A stretch of DNA of 64,000 nucleotides from Candidatus Roseilinea sp. Its GTDB lineage: Bacteria; Chloroflexota; Anaerolineae; J036; Brachytrichaceae. The notes under the pieces are model-generated. The model was not told the DNA's origin. It ran no database searches and saw only the letters and a list, made by a program, of their open reading frames with translations. Shown here one piece after another: positions 53,601-64,000 of the stretch. Location: the NCBI GenBank assembly GCA_026003755.1, contig BPHV01000004.1, positions 310,001 through 374,000 of the forward strand, given 5' to 3'. The position numbers and the translations under genes were made by a program. Position 1 is the stretch's first letter; every line of letters begins with the position of its first letter.

Positions 53601-56600
53601 ACGCGCCGGCGGTGTCGAGCGTGGGGCCGGCCAACAGCCGCACGCCGAACGTGACCTGGAGCGCAAGCAGCGACCCCGGCGAGCCGACGACGGGATCGGG
53701 GGTGCAGACGTATCGGGTGTTCATCCTGCGCCCGGACAACAGCGTGGTGACGCAGTATGACATTGCCGCGCCGACGACGAACGGGACGGTGAATGTGGCG
53801 CTGGACGATGGCAATTACATCGCGCGGGTGGTGGCGATTGACCGGGCGGGCAACCAGAGCGCAGCGAGCGCGAGCTACCCGTTCAGCGTGGATTCCACAT
53901 CGGTGTTTGCCGGTCGGGTGTATAGCGACGCGGTGCCGCTGGGGCAGTATGGGGGTGAGAGCGGCGTGGCAGCGGTGCCGGTGACGCTGACGCAGCCGAC
54001 GAGCGCGATCAGCACCACCACGACCGACGCGCTGGGAGACTACAGCTTTGGTGGGCTGGAGGCGACCGGGTACTACACGGTCAGCATCGAGACGCCGGCC
54101 GGCTATGTGCGGACGACGCCGGATCAACGGCGGCGGCTGGTCGTGATCGGCAGCGACTTCACGGACATTCACTTTGGGCTGCGCTACATCGGCAACCTGG
54201 ACACGCAGTATCTGTGGGTGGATACGCAGTGCGAGGATGGACAGCCGTTCCCGCTGGCGCCGTTCATGGTAGAAGGGCCTGGGCTGAACACGCTAGAAGC
54301 GACCGATGGCGGGGGCGGCTGGGCGACAGAGGTGAGCCAGCCTGGGGTGTATACGGTGACGTTGATGGACGCAGGACTGACGTTGGTGGCGCCCGGCAAT
54401 GTCAACCCGGTGGCGGTGACGGTGCCGGCGAACGGTTCGGGCGGGGCAACGTTTGTGCTGCGCTGCTCGGAGATTGCAGATGGCCGCGGGGGAATCGTGG
54501 TGCGGCTGTACAACGCGGACAACCCGGCTGCGACCGCGAGCCTGTTTGCCGGCCAGGCGGTGACGGCGAGCAACGGGGTGAGCGTGCTGGTGGGCACGAC
54601 GAACGCGGCCGGCTACGTGGCGTTCACGGGGCTGATCTCCGGGACGTGGGTGGTGACGGCGCCGCAGCTCGGCGGGCAGGCGCTGGTGGCGCCGGGGTGG
54701 CAGGCGTATGTGCAGACGGTGAACGTGGTGGCGCCGCTGGCCCGTCAGGTGCGGTATGGCTATCGCGCGCAGAACGACGCCACGCCGGCGGCCAAGGTGA
54801 GCGAAGACCTGGACGCGAACGGTGGGTTGTACGTGGGCGACGCGGTGCGCTACACGCTGGCGGTGACGAACAACACGGGGATCACGCTGACCAACGTGCG
54901 CATCACCGACGTGCTGCCGGCAGGGTTGCAGTTCAACGGCATCGAATCGGTGACGCCGGCAGGGTGCAACGCCGGCGAGTCAAGCGGCGTGGTGCTGGGT
55001 CTGTGCCCGGCGCTGGGGTCTGGCCAAGCGATGCGTGTGGTATTCACGGCGACGGTGACGGCAGCCGGGCAGAACATCGTGAACACCTTTACGTGGAGCG
55101 CGGATGAGTTGGCCGGCGAGCAGCCGGGCGGCAGTTGTGTCAACGCGCCGTGCGGCGACGCTCAGCCGGAGCCAAAGGCGCGGCTGAACAAGCGAGGCGA
55201 GGACATCACCAGCAACGGTGGGTTCTTCACAGGCGATACCCTCCGCTATACCCTGCGCTTCACCAACACCATGGCCATTACGCAGACCAACGTGCGGATC
55301 ACCGATGTGTTGCCGATCCAGCTCACGCTGGTTGGCGTACAGCCGCCGGCGACCTGCACCGACCAGAGCAGCGGGAACACGGCTGCTGTGCTGTGCCCTG
55401 AGGTAGCGCCATCGGCGGGTGTGGTCGTGGTGATTACGGCGACGGTCAATGCGTCTGCCGCCGGCCAGACGATCACCAACACGTTCACGTGGAGCAGCGA
55501 TCAAGGCAATGGCAACCTGCCGGGTGGATGTGTGAATGCGCCGTGTGACAACGACGATCCCTACTGGCCTCCAGAGCCGCCGATCGGGCCGCTGCAGGCC
55601 GACAAAGTGGCGGAAGACGCGACCGACAACGGCGGGCTGTATGTGGGCGACACCGTGCGCTACACGCTCACGGTGACCAACACCAACGCGATCACGCTGA
55701 CCAACGTGCGCATCACCGACAGCTTGCCGGCCGGCCTGGCGTTGGTGGCGGTGGAGAGCGTGAGCGCGGGATGCACCGATCAGAGCACGGGCAACACAGT
55801 GCAGATACTGTGTGCTGCGTTGCCCGCCGGCGACACGGCCCGCGTAGTCTTCACCGCGCGCGTGCAGCCCGAAGCGACAGGACAGACGCTGGTCAACCGC
55901 TTCCGTTGGACGGCGGAGCAATGGCCGTTGCCCGATAATGTGTCGAACGACTGCGCGAATGCGCCGTGCGGCGGCAGCGATCCACAGCGGGGCAGCACCG
56001 GGCACAAGCTGGGCGTGGGTGAACTGAGCGAGAATGCGCCGGTGACCTACACGTTGGTGGTGACCAACCAGACCGGCGTGGCACTGACGAACTTGCTGAT
56101 CACCGACGTGCTGCCATCGCAGTTACAACTGAGCAGTGTCAGCGTGCCGAGCGGCTGCGTTGACAATAGCGCCGGCAACACGGTCCAGGTGAGCTGTGCC
56201 AGCTTGCCGGCCGGCCAGTCGGTGGAGGTCACAGTGTATGCCGCTGTGGTAAGCGCCACCGGGACTGTGGTCAACAGCTTTACATGGACGGCGGACAACT
56301 TGGGCCCGGATCAGCCGGTGGAGTGTTGGGACTTGCCGTGCGACAGTGAGGACCGGCCCAACTTGGTCAATATCGAGACGGCCAAGGTCGGCAGTGCAGC
56401 GATGGCGCGGGTGGGCGACCTGATCACTTACACGTTGACGCTGAGCAACAGCGGGAACGTGACCGCGACGGCTACGGTGACCGACGTGCTGGACGGACGG
56501 CTGACGTTGGAAGCGGCCTCTCCGATGCCAGACGCGACCAGCGGTGGCGTGCTGGTGTGGCAGAACGTGAGCGTGCCACCGGGCGAGCGGGGTAGTGATG

Positions 56601-56813
56601 ACGGTGACCGTGCGCGCCGGGGCGAACACGCCGCTAGCCCAGTCCTACGCGGTGGTTAACGCGATGCAAGTGAGCTACCGCAACACCACGTTGACCCGTC
56701 AGGCAGGCGAGGTTGAGATCACGCCGTGGCGCGCCTTCATACCGATTGCCATGCGTCCACCGGAGCTGACGCCGCGCGTGTATCTGCCTGTTGTGTTGCA
56801 GCAGGCGCAATAA
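50646..56813 (+). CDS. Giant secreted repeat protein with DUF11 domains, three frame breaks
   Basis: About 2055 residues after removal of one extra base at each of about 51300, 51440-51470 and 56590. Signal peptide MQTRRRLGLVAAGTVLLAGV, a 500-residue N-terminal part of unknown fold, three nearly identical 88-residue Ig-like repeats plus a diverged fourth (52243-53306), further Fn3-like domains, an SdrD-B-like domain (about 53900-54180), then four to five DUF11 domains (from about 54790; hallmarks GDAVRYTLAVTN, LTNVRITDVLPAGL). It ends RVYLPVVLQQAQ. DUF11 proteins form outer surface layers or stalks. The first 1.5 kb is clearly more A+T rich than the rest. A terminator follows. Confidence 0.83.
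52243..53306 (+). repeat. Four 264-base tandem repeats within the giant gene
   Basis: Three near-identical in-frame units with a period of 264 bases (88 codons), followed by one clearly diverged unit. Each begins APNAPSLSLSGF and ends NTVTIQRDTQ and carries two cysteines (IQCSxNGGAWGACPSN). The high DNA identity shows recent expansion. Confidence 0.92.
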
Positions 56814-56830
56814 AAGGGTGCGCTCACCGA

Positions 56831-56863
56831 ACGGGGCGGATTAGAGACATCCGCCCCGTTTTG
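56831..56863 (+). terminator. Rho-independent terminator after the giant gene
   Basis: ACGGGGCGGAT pairs perfectly with ATCCGCCCCGT around a six-base loop, followed by TTTTGT. It lies 17 bases after the stop and is the best terminator in the window. Confidence 0.88.
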
Positions 56864-56913
56864 TCTGTGCTGCAAAACCGATCTTCGCGATGTCCCCCCT
56901 TACACGAAAAGGG
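56860..56913 (+). repeat. Intergenic repeat copy 2 with a following hairpin
   Basis: Second copy of the 37-base element (56860-56896), overlapping the T tract of the terminator. The following bases differ from copy 1 but can again fold: CCCCTT pairs with AAGGG a few bases on. It is about 130 bases upstream of the LamG gene. Confidence 0.8.
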
Positions 56914-57026
56914 CGAGAGGGAGTAAGATGGGTCAACGCGCAACAGTGAATCATCACTCGGCTGCCGCTCAAATTGCTGTGTGCTTTGGCGCTGGCATGT
57001 TGGGCGGATGAAGACAGGGGATGGCG

Positions 57027-58157
<1,131 letters not shown>

Positions 58158-58159
58158 GC

Positions 58160-58265
58160 ACAACGCAACCCGGGCTTCAGCCTGCGCCACTGCAACGTAG
58201 CACGGGCGCAACCCAGGCTTGAGCCTGTGAAGCCTGTGAAAAGCTGAAGCTGAAGCTCGTGTTAC
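58160..58265 (+). repeat. REP-like palindromes, left flank of the transposase
   Basis: Several copies of an AGGCTNNAGCCT-type palindrome upstream of the transposase, for example CAGGCTTGAGCCTG (58214-58227) and GGGCTTCAGCCTG near 58170. They share the core with the right-flank copies. Confidence 0.8.
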
Positions 58266-58301
58266 AGTCTGTGGCGTCGCCAACAAGCCAAGAGTGCGCT
58301 C

Positions 58302-58952
58302 ATGAGCGAGACGTTTTACCGTCGCAACTTGCCACACTACCATCCGCCGGATGCCACATACTTTGTCACCTTTCGCCTGGCGGGCAGTCTGCCGCAGCAA
58401 GTTCTCGAAAGCCTGCGGCAAGCGTACGAACAAGAAGAGGCCTTGCTACGGCAGCGTCTTCAAGGTCAACTCCTGGGTGAGGAAATCTACAAACTCCAAA
58501 AGCGGATCTTTGCCCGCTACGATGCTGCTCTCGACCTGGCCGCCGGCGGACCTCATTGGCTTGCTGACCGATGCCTGGCCAACGTCGTTGCCCGTGAGAT
58601 CCGCGCCTTGCATCCGACGCACTATGCCCTGTTGGCCTATTGCATCATGAGCAACCATGTCCACCTCCTACTCGACTTACACGGCATCCCTGATCCCCCG
58701 CGCCTGGCTTCGGGCCAACACCACACGCCTTTGAACCATGCCTTACGCTTGCTCAAGGGTCGCACGGCGCGATTTTGTAATCAGATGTTAGGCCGCAGCG
58801 GGCCATTCTGGACCCCGGAGAGTTACGATCACGTAGTCCGAGACAAAAAAGAATGCGAGCGCATCATTGCCTACATCATCAACAATCCCGTCAAAGCCGG
58901 CTTGGTAGAAAATGCAGCCGATTGGCCTTTCACCTATGTTGCAGAGACGTAA
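58302..58952 (+). mobile_element. REP-associated tyrosine transposase (RAYT, Y1)
   Basis: Single-strand transposase of the IS200/Y1 superfamily, 216 residues. The HUH metal motif is in YCIMSNHVHLLLDLHG (HVH), the catalytic tyrosine is in WTPESYDHVVRDKKECERII, and the family N-terminus is NLPHYHPPDATYFVTFRLAG. RAYTs act on REP palindromes in trans, and copies of such palindromes sit on both sides here. It is a domesticated or low-activity element rather than a classic IS: no terminal inverted repeats or target duplication are evident. The frame is intact. Confidence 0.92.
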
Positions 58953-58953
58953 T

Positions 58954-59172
58954 GCAGGCTTCAGCCTGCCAGATGGGCACACAGGCTAAAGCCGGCGTTA
59001 CGACCTGCTTCAGCCTGCCACAGGCGCGCGGCCTAATGCGGAACTTCGGCCTGTTGCGAGTGATGGGCACACAGGCTAAAGCCGGCGTTACGACCTGCTT
59101 CAGCCTGCCACAGGCGCGCAGGCTGGAGCCTGTGTCACGGTCTGCCACGAATGGGCTAAAGCCCATGTTACG
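58954..59172 (+). repeat. REP-like palindromes, right flank of the transposase
   Basis: The palindrome GCAGGCTTCAGCCTGC (58954-58969) begins two bases after the transposase stop. A 58-base unit at 58972-59029 is repeated exactly at 59062-59119 (period 90). Further palindromes are CAGGCTGGAGCCTG (59119-59132) and GGGCTAAAGCCC (59153-59164). This is a REP cluster. Confidence 0.9.
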
Positions 59173-59191
59173 TGATAATGGGTGAGAACAG

Positions 59192-61210
59192 ATGAAGAAA
59201 ATCAGCGTGCTGGCGTTATTCTTCCTGGCCCTGTTGGGCTTCCGCATCGTGATGAGGGACGCCTCCGCCGTTGCTCCAGCTCAGGCAACGCCCACCCCGT
59301 CCCTACTTTACCTGCCTTTGACGCTAAGGAGCGGCGGCGCTATCACCGAATGGAGCCAGCACGCCCACGACGCCCAGCGCACCGGCTATGCGCCGCAAGC
59401 GCCGGCCTACCCTTGGAAGCTGCGCTGGATTTGGAATGGCGTGTCGCCCGGCGGCGGCGTGAGTAAAGTGACCACCGGCGGCACGCTGCCGCGCAGCGTC
59501 CAGCCGGTCACCGGCGGCGGGCGGGTGTATATCGCCGCCGGCAACGACGGCGTGTTTGCCCTCAGCGAAACTACCGGCCAGCAGCTCTGGCAGCGCAACG
59601 GCATCGGCGATGTGCGCTCCACCGTGGCCTATGACCCCGACACCCAATCCGTCTTTGTCGTCTCGGCCAACGGCCGGCTGTATAAACTGCGCGCCTCCGA
59701 CGGCGCAGTGCTTGCCCAGTTCATCACCGATCAGGCCAGTGCATTGCCGTTGCCGCCGGCCCTGCTCGACGATCGTGTGGTGTTTGCGATGGGCCGGCGC
59801 GTCCACGCTGTGAACAAGCTCACCTTGCAGGGCATCTGGACCCACACCGTCGCCAGCACGCTCACGGTAGCCGTGCCACCGGCCTACTCGCCTTCGCGTG
59901 ACCTGATCTTCGTCGCCACCGAGCCAGACCTGTTCGTGCGCGCCATCCGCAACAGCGATGGCGGGCAACAGTGGGCCAGCCGGCCCGTGCCCGCCGGCTG
60001 CGCCTTCGGCGACCCAACCCAGTTCCGTTACGGCTGGCCGGTGGTGGCCGAGAACGCCGGCTATGTGCTGGTCAAGGTGCGCCTGCCCTGGCAACGGTTG
60101 TGGATGGACTGGCCACAGACCAACGCCGCCATGCGCCAGTTGCTACAGGATAACCCTTGCCACCGCGCCCTGTTTGCGCTCGACCTAGACGATGGCAGCG
60201 TCCCGTTCATCGCCAACGTGGGGCATGGCGGCTACGGCGACAACGATTACCTGCCGATGGGGCCGCAGCCGGTGGTCAAGCGCCTGCCCAGCGGCAAAGA
60301 CGTGGTGTACATCATCATCCGCGCCAAACATGCGTACGATGCGCGCTGGGACTCGCACTTTGGCGAGATGGTGCTGGACGGTAGCACGGTGAGCGGTTTG
60401 CAGGCCGGCGATGTGCGCTTCATCGCCTTCGATTGGCCGCCCGGTGATAGCAACCCTTACCTGCTCACCGACGAGCAGCCCAACGTCAGCGTGGCCGGCG
60501 ACTACCTGTTCGGCGGCCACTGGGAGGCCGGCTTCGCGTTGCGTATCCTCGACCGCTCCGACGCGCGCGGCAGCTTCAGCAACAAGATCACCTCGCAGCG
60601 CCTCTCGACCGTGGCCACGTCTCAGGATACTGGCGGGTGCGTCTTCAACGCCGCCACACACTACTGCGCCGCCGGCCTGTACAACACGCGCCCCTACGAC
60701 TTCGGTTTCTACATCTACTACGGCCAGGGTTCGGTGTACGACCAGTACTGGAGCGAGTACGCCACCTGGGTGGTGAGCAACGATGCCCTCTACTTCCGCA
60801 GCGCCGATGGCGCGATTGTGGCGCTCACCAGCGGCAACCCGCTCTCCGGCATGGCTGCGATGACCGACCTCAGCGCTGCCTCCACCCCGCGACCGGCGTC
60901 CGACCCAACACCGGCCGCGCAGATTGATCACGCGCAGGCGCGCGCCTGGGCCGGCCGGACGGTGACGGTGACCGGCGCGCTGCGCTACGTGTTCAACAAC
61001 GGCAAGCAGGTGTTGCTCGGCTTCAGCAACCCGCATCAGGGCAGCTTCAAGGCGATCATCGCCCGCGAGCATTGGCGCAACTTCCCTGCTCCGCCAGAGC
61101 AAATGTATCGCGTCGGCCAGTGGGTGGCGGTCGTGGGGACGATCGGCTGGTATCAGGGCGACCCGGCAATTCGCGTCGCCAAGCCCCAACAGGTTCAACA
61201 GACCCGGTAG
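59192..61210 (+). CDS. Secreted PQQ-type beta-propeller protein
   Basis: Exported protein of 672 residues. Signal peptide (MKKISVLALFFLALLGFRIV), the segment SLLYLPLTLRSGG, then PQQ-like blades: VYIAAGNDGVFALSETTGQQ, VFVVSANGRLYKLRASDGAV, VVFAMGRRVHAVNKLTLQGI, LYFRSADGAIVALTSGNPLS. A small OB-like C-terminal domain (about 580-670) contains VTVTGALRYVFNNGKQVLLG. No calcium/PQQ enzyme ligands are clear, so it is likely a binding or scaffold propeller. The gene follows the REP cluster and is only one base upstream of the next gene, so the two are coupled. Confidence 0.8.
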   Translation: MKKISVLALFFLALLGFRIVMRDASAVAPAQATPTPSLLYLPLTLRSGGAITEWSQHAHDAQRTGYAPQAPAYPWKLRWIWNGVSPGGGVSKVTTGGTLPRSVQPVTGGGRVYIAAGNDGVFALSETTGQQLWQRNGIGDVRSTVAYDPDTQSVFVVSANGRLYKLRASDGAVLAQFITDQASALPLPPALLDDRVVFAMGRRVHAVNKLTLQGIWTHTVASTLTVAVPPAYSPSRDLIFVATEPDLFVRAIRNSDGGQQWASRPVPAGCAFGDPTQFRYGWPVVAENAGYVLVKVRLPWQRLWMDWPQTNAAMRQLLQDNPCHRALFALDLDDGSVPFIANVGHGGYGDNDYLPMGPQPVVKRLPSGKDVVYIIIRAKHAYDARWDSHFGEMVLDGSTVSGLQAGDVRFIAFDWPPGDSNPYLLTDEQPNVSVAGDYLFGGHWEAGFALRILDRSDARGSFSNKITSQRLSTVATSQDTGGCVFNAATHYCAAGLYNTRPYDFGFYIYYGQGSVYDQYWSEYATWVVSNDALYFRSADGAIVALTSGNPLSGMAAMTDLSAASTPRPASDPTPAAQIDHAQARAWAGRTVTVTGALRYVFNNGKQVLLGFSNPHQGSFKAIIAREHWRNFPAPPEQMYRVGQWVAVVGTIGWYQGDPAIRVAKPQQVQQTR

Positions 61211-61211
61211 T

Positions 61212-62630
61212 ATGCAACAGATATCCTGCCTGCGCTATTACAGCGCGCTCGTAGCTACGCTACTGATGTTTTTTGCTGGGACGCAATCGGTGCGTGGCCA
61301 AAGCAGCACCCTCTTTCTGCCGATTGTGCATGGGCCAAACTGCGGCGGGGCGCGCTTGCCGCGCATCAACGCCCCTGGCTTCGGCAACGCCACAATTCCT
61401 TTTGCGCAAACGGCGATTGCCTGGTTCGGCCAGCTCTCGCCCGATAGCAACTATGCCGACATCCGCGTCGGCTACAACAACGCACAGCTCTACGTGTACT
61501 TTGCCGTGTTCGACCGCCATCTGTGGCACGACACCAACCCGACGCCGGCCACGCTCACGCAATGGGACGCCGTGACGCTACTGATTGACACCGCCGGCGG
61601 CAGTGTGCTCTCTGCCTCCTCGTGGCGCTTTGTGGCGCAGCTCTCCGGCGATCCTGATCCGGCCTATCGTGCTGCCTACCGCGGCAACGGATCAGGCTGG
61701 CAGGCGGCGAGCGCGTCCTTTCAGGCTGTGCCCGGCTGGCGCGGCAATGCGCTCAATGACAACAGCGATACCGACCGCGGCTGGGCGATGGGATTCACCA
61801 TCCCGTTCAGCAGCCTCGGCTTAAGCGGCTCGCCGGCGCTGGGAACGCAATGGCGCATCGCCGCCATCTTGCACGACCGCGACGCCCAAGCCGGCCCGCC
61901 GCTGGCCGATCAGCACTGGCCTGCGGCCATGGCGCCGGACAAGCCACAGTGTTGGGGTTGGTTACGCTTTGGGCTGCCCGCGTATGCCGCAATCGGCGCG
62001 CCGAGCGGCCACGCCCTCATCCGCCGCCCGACACAGACTAGCCCGTCGGTGCCCGATGCCGACGTGGGCGGTGCAAGCAGCAACCAATGCCCAGGCGATG
62101 ATGCCTACATCTGGCCCCAATGGGCCAACGCCAATTACGGCAGCGCGCCCGACTTCAACATTCAGAACCAATCGGATGTGGCCGATTGGCCATGCTTCTC
62201 CAAGTACTTCATCACCTTTCCGTTGACGGCCATCCCGCCCGGCAAGACGATCCTCTCGGCTACGCTCACCTTGTACCAGTTCGGTAATTCAGGCGGAGCG
62301 TCAGCGCCGTCCTCGTGGATTCAAGTATTGCTGGTGAATGGCGCCTGGCAGGAGCACACCCTCACCTGGAACAACGCCCCACCCTTCGAGGAGAACGTCA
62401 GCGGTGCGTGGGTGCCGCCCATTATCAACTTCCCTGGCTGGCCGGGTGTGCCGCGGGTGTGGAATGTATCCTATGCCGTCGCCACGGCCTACGCGCGCGG
62501 CGAGCCGCTGCGCCTGGCGCTCTACAGCGCCGACTCCGATTACCACACCGGCAAATACTTCGTCTCGTCGGATACTGGGGATTGGAACACTGCCGGCCGG
62601 CCGCGCTTGGAGGTGTGGTGGCGCGACTGA
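61212..62630 (+). CDS. Secreted CBM9-like / DNRLRE-like protein
   Basis: Exported protein of 472 residues. Signal peptide (MQQISCLRYYSALVATLLMF), the motif STLFLPIVHGPN, a CBM9-like beta domain (about 45-260) with WDAVTLLIDTAGG, and a second beta domain of the DNRLRE/CBM96 type (about 275-472) with GDDAYIWPQWANANYG, FITFPLTAIPPGKTI and WNVSYAVATAYARGEPL. Both fold types bind carbohydrate. There is no catalytic motif. It follows the propeller gene with no gap, so the two are one unit. Confidence 0.75.
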   Translation: MQQISCLRYYSALVATLLMFFAGTQSVRGQSSTLFLPIVHGPNCGGARLPRINAPGFGNATIPFAQTAIAWFGQLSPDSNYADIRVGYNNAQLYVYFAVFDRHLWHDTNPTPATLTQWDAVTLLIDTAGGSVLSASSWRFVAQLSGDPDPAYRAAYRGNGSGWQAASASFQAVPGWRGNALNDNSDTDRGWAMGFTIPFSSLGLSGSPALGTQWRIAAILHDRDAQAGPPLADQHWPAAMAPDKPQCWGWLRFGLPAYAAIGAPSGHALIRRPTQTSPSVPDADVGGASSNQCPGDDAYIWPQWANANYGSAPDFNIQNQSDVADWPCFSKYFITFPLTAIPPGKTILSATLTLYQFGNSGGASAPSSWIQVLLVNGAWQEHTLTWNNAPPFEENVSGAWVPPIINFPGWPGVPRVWNVSYAVATAYARGEPLRLALYSADSDYHTGKYFVSSDTGDWNTAGRPRLEVWWRD

Positions 62631-62724
62631 ACCACGCGATGGCGCGGAGTCGCGGGGGCGTCACAACCTGCGCTTGCCTTCCCGGCGGCGCGCCCTGTTG
62701 CCTGGCAAAGGCAACCGGCAGGTA

Positions 62725-62730
62725 TAGAAT
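62725..62730 (+). promoter_or_regulatory. -10-like hexamer close to the subtilase start
   Basis: TAGAAT (overlapping TATAGA) ends seven bases before the GTG at 62738. No Shine-Dalgarno site is seen. Confidence 0.4.
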
Positions 62731-62737
62731 TCCATCG

Positions 62738-64000
62738 GTGAAGCGCTTCCGTCTATTCATCACCTCGGCGCTCTGCCTGGCCATGCTCACGGCCTGGCGG
62801 TTGCCCGCGTTACCCGAACCGCCGCCCAGCGTCTCCGCCCGAGCCTGGGCAGCGACTGCGGTTCGAGGCGCCGTCGCCGATGTGATCGTCACACTACCCG
62901 GCTACCCCGACCTCTCACCTTCTCGCGCATTGCGCACAAAGCGCGAGAAGACCCGCTTCGTCGTCCAGGCGCTGCAAACGCATGCCGAGCGCGCTCAGGC
63001 GCGACTGCGCGCCGACCTCGCCGCGCGCGGCCTTGACTTCTTCCCCCTATGGATCACCAATCAAATCGTCGTCCGACGCGTAGACCGACCGACGCTGCGT
63101 TGGCTGGGCACGCGGAGCGACGTCATCCACGTTGACCTGGACGAGCGAACGCGCGGTCTCGACAATAATCAGACCCAGCACCGGCGCCCGAAATCCCACG
63201 CTACGCTGACCGTTCCCCATTCTCCGACTACAATCGAATGGGGCGTCCAGCGGGTAAACGCCCCACAAGTCTGGGCCAAGGGCTACACCGGCCAGGGCAT
63301 TGTCGTCGCCAATCTAGACACAGGGGTGCGCTGGGATCACGATGCGCTCAAACCCCACTATCGCGGCTGGAACGGCGTCACCGTCACCCACGACTATCAC
63401 TGGTTTGACGCTGCACCCGAAGACGGCAATCCACCCTCGCCTACGCCGGTGGACCTGAACGGCCATGGCACGCACACCACCGGCACCGCGGTTGGCGACG
63501 ACGGGATGGGCAACCAGATCGGCGTTGCCCCCGGTGCCAAATGGATCGCCTGTCGCAACATGGCCGGCCCAAGCGGCATCGGCAGCGTGGCGCGCTACAT
63601 CGCTTGCTTCCAGTTCGCGCTCGCGCCAACCGATGTGAACGGCAATTCCCCCGATCCCGATCGCAGCGCCGACATCACCAGCAACTCCTGGGCTTGCGAT
63701 CCAGCCTACGGCGAGATCGGTTGCGACGTGCCCACTGCGCTTGTCACCGCGACCCAGGCGTTGCGCAATGCAGGCATCATGGTGATCGCATCGGCGGGCA
63801 ACAGCGGCTCGAGCTGCGAAACGGTGAGACTTGCGCCGGCCACGCTGGATCAGGCGTTTACGATCGGCGCGACAAACGGCAGCGACGCCATCGCCGGCTT
63901 CAGCAGCCGCGGCCCCTCGCTGCTCACGGGGCGCATCAAACCGGATGTCGTCGCGCCTGGCGTCGGCGTACGTTCGGCGTGGTCGTCCTCGACGAACAGC
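62738..64000 (+). CDS. Secreted S8 subtilase (bacillopeptidase F-like), 3'-truncated
   Basis: Open for 421 codons to the window edge. Signal peptide (VKRFRLFITSALCLAMLTAW), a prodomain (about 45-150), then the catalytic domain: Asp in IVVANLDTGVRWDHD (about 194), His in NGHGTHTTGTAVGD (about 242), oxyanion Asn in VIASAGNSGSS (about 350). The active-site serine lies beyond the edge. An insertion between Asp and His (WFDAAPEDGNPPSPTPVD) and the GVQRVNAPQVW start resemble the bacillopeptidase F/vpr branch. The start is GTG. It is the second subtilase of the window, unlike the first exported. Confidence 0.88.
   Translation, partial: MKRFRLFITSALCLAMLTAWRLPALPEPPPSVSARAWAATAVRGAVADVIVTLPGYPDLSPSRALRTKREKTRFVVQALQTHAERAQARLRADLAARGLDFFPLWITNQIVVRRVDRPTLRWLGTRSDVIHVDLDERTRGLDNNQTQHRRPKSHATLTVPHSPTTIEWGVQRVNAPQVWAKGYTGQGIVVANLDTGVRWDHDALKPHYRGWNGVTVTHDYHWFDAAPEDGNPPSPTPVDLNGHGTHTTGTAVGDDGMGNQIGVAPGAKWIACRNMAGPSGIGSVARYIACFQFALAPTDVNGNSPDPDRSADITSNSWACDPAYGEIGCDVPTALVTATQALRNAGIMVIASAGNSGSSCETVRLAPATLDQAFTIGATNGSDAIAGFSSRGPSLLTGRIKPDVVAPGVGVRSAWSSSTNS

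Noticed and set aside
58972-59119. Possible CRISPR from two 58-base repeats
   Set aside because: Only two copies, palindromic content and a transposase next door fit a REP cluster instead.

Overview
The window is high-GC bacterial chromosome and looks like a member of the Chloroflexota, probably near Anaerolineae/Thermofonsia/Roseilinea. This rests on an XPB-type helicase paired with a second helicase-associated protein, a DnaG without zinc ligands next to rpoD, many secreted proteins with Thr-Pro linkers, DUF11 repeats and short aromatic-Leu-Pro-hydrophobic motifs, and several genes whose start codons lie just after a -10-like hexamer. The genus cannot be fixed from the sequence alone. There are no rRNA genes, CRISPR arrays or prophage. 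One tRNA (Arg, anticodon CCT) is present.

Layout. 1-8.2 kb: the 3' part of an XPB-like helicase gene, a helicase-associated protein, and secA broken by many frame changes. 8.7-19.7 kb: 8-oxoguanine deaminase-type amidohydrolase, a flippase relic, a bifunctional homocysteine methyltransferase/methylene-THF reductase, a small prodomain-like protein divergent from a subtilisin-like protease, acetyl-CoA synthetase, then an amidohydrolase with a SelA-like PLP enzyme. 20.1-28.5 kb: a peptide-type ABC transporter operon (two permeases, two ATPases, a small membrane protein, a Tat lipoprotein binding protein), a beta-lactamase-fold hydrolase and a PhyH-type dioxygenase. 28.5-36.9 kb: tRNA-Arg, recO, serA, a CrtI-type desaturase, an alkyltransferase-like DNA repair protein, rpoD and dnaG.

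From about 37 kb onward the window is dominated by exported and envelope proteins: a PPC-domain protein, an SH3 lipoprotein with a 26-glycine tail, an S9 peptidase relic, a DUF2341/glycoside-hydrolase-like protein, a GT39-like membrane glycosyltransferase, a GT2, a DUF4230 protein, a C39-like/Golvesin/PA14 protein, a giant DUF11 repeat protein of about 2055 aa, a LamG protein, a REP-associated (RAYT) transposase in its own palindromes, a PQQ-type beta-propeller, a CBM9/DNRLRE-like protein and a 3'-truncated secreted subtilase. Together they suggest a cell surface for binding and degrading polymers.

Quality note. Many otherwise normal genes have single-base frame breaks, and those I could resolve are mostly one extra G/C (or one missing T) in a short homopolymer. 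I therefore treat recO, the ABC ATPase, the DUF2341 protein, the GT39, the DUF11 giant and the XPB gene as probably intact genes carrying sequence errors. secA is far worse and could be either errors or real decay. The flippase and S9 relics have also lost large central parts and look like true pseudogenes.
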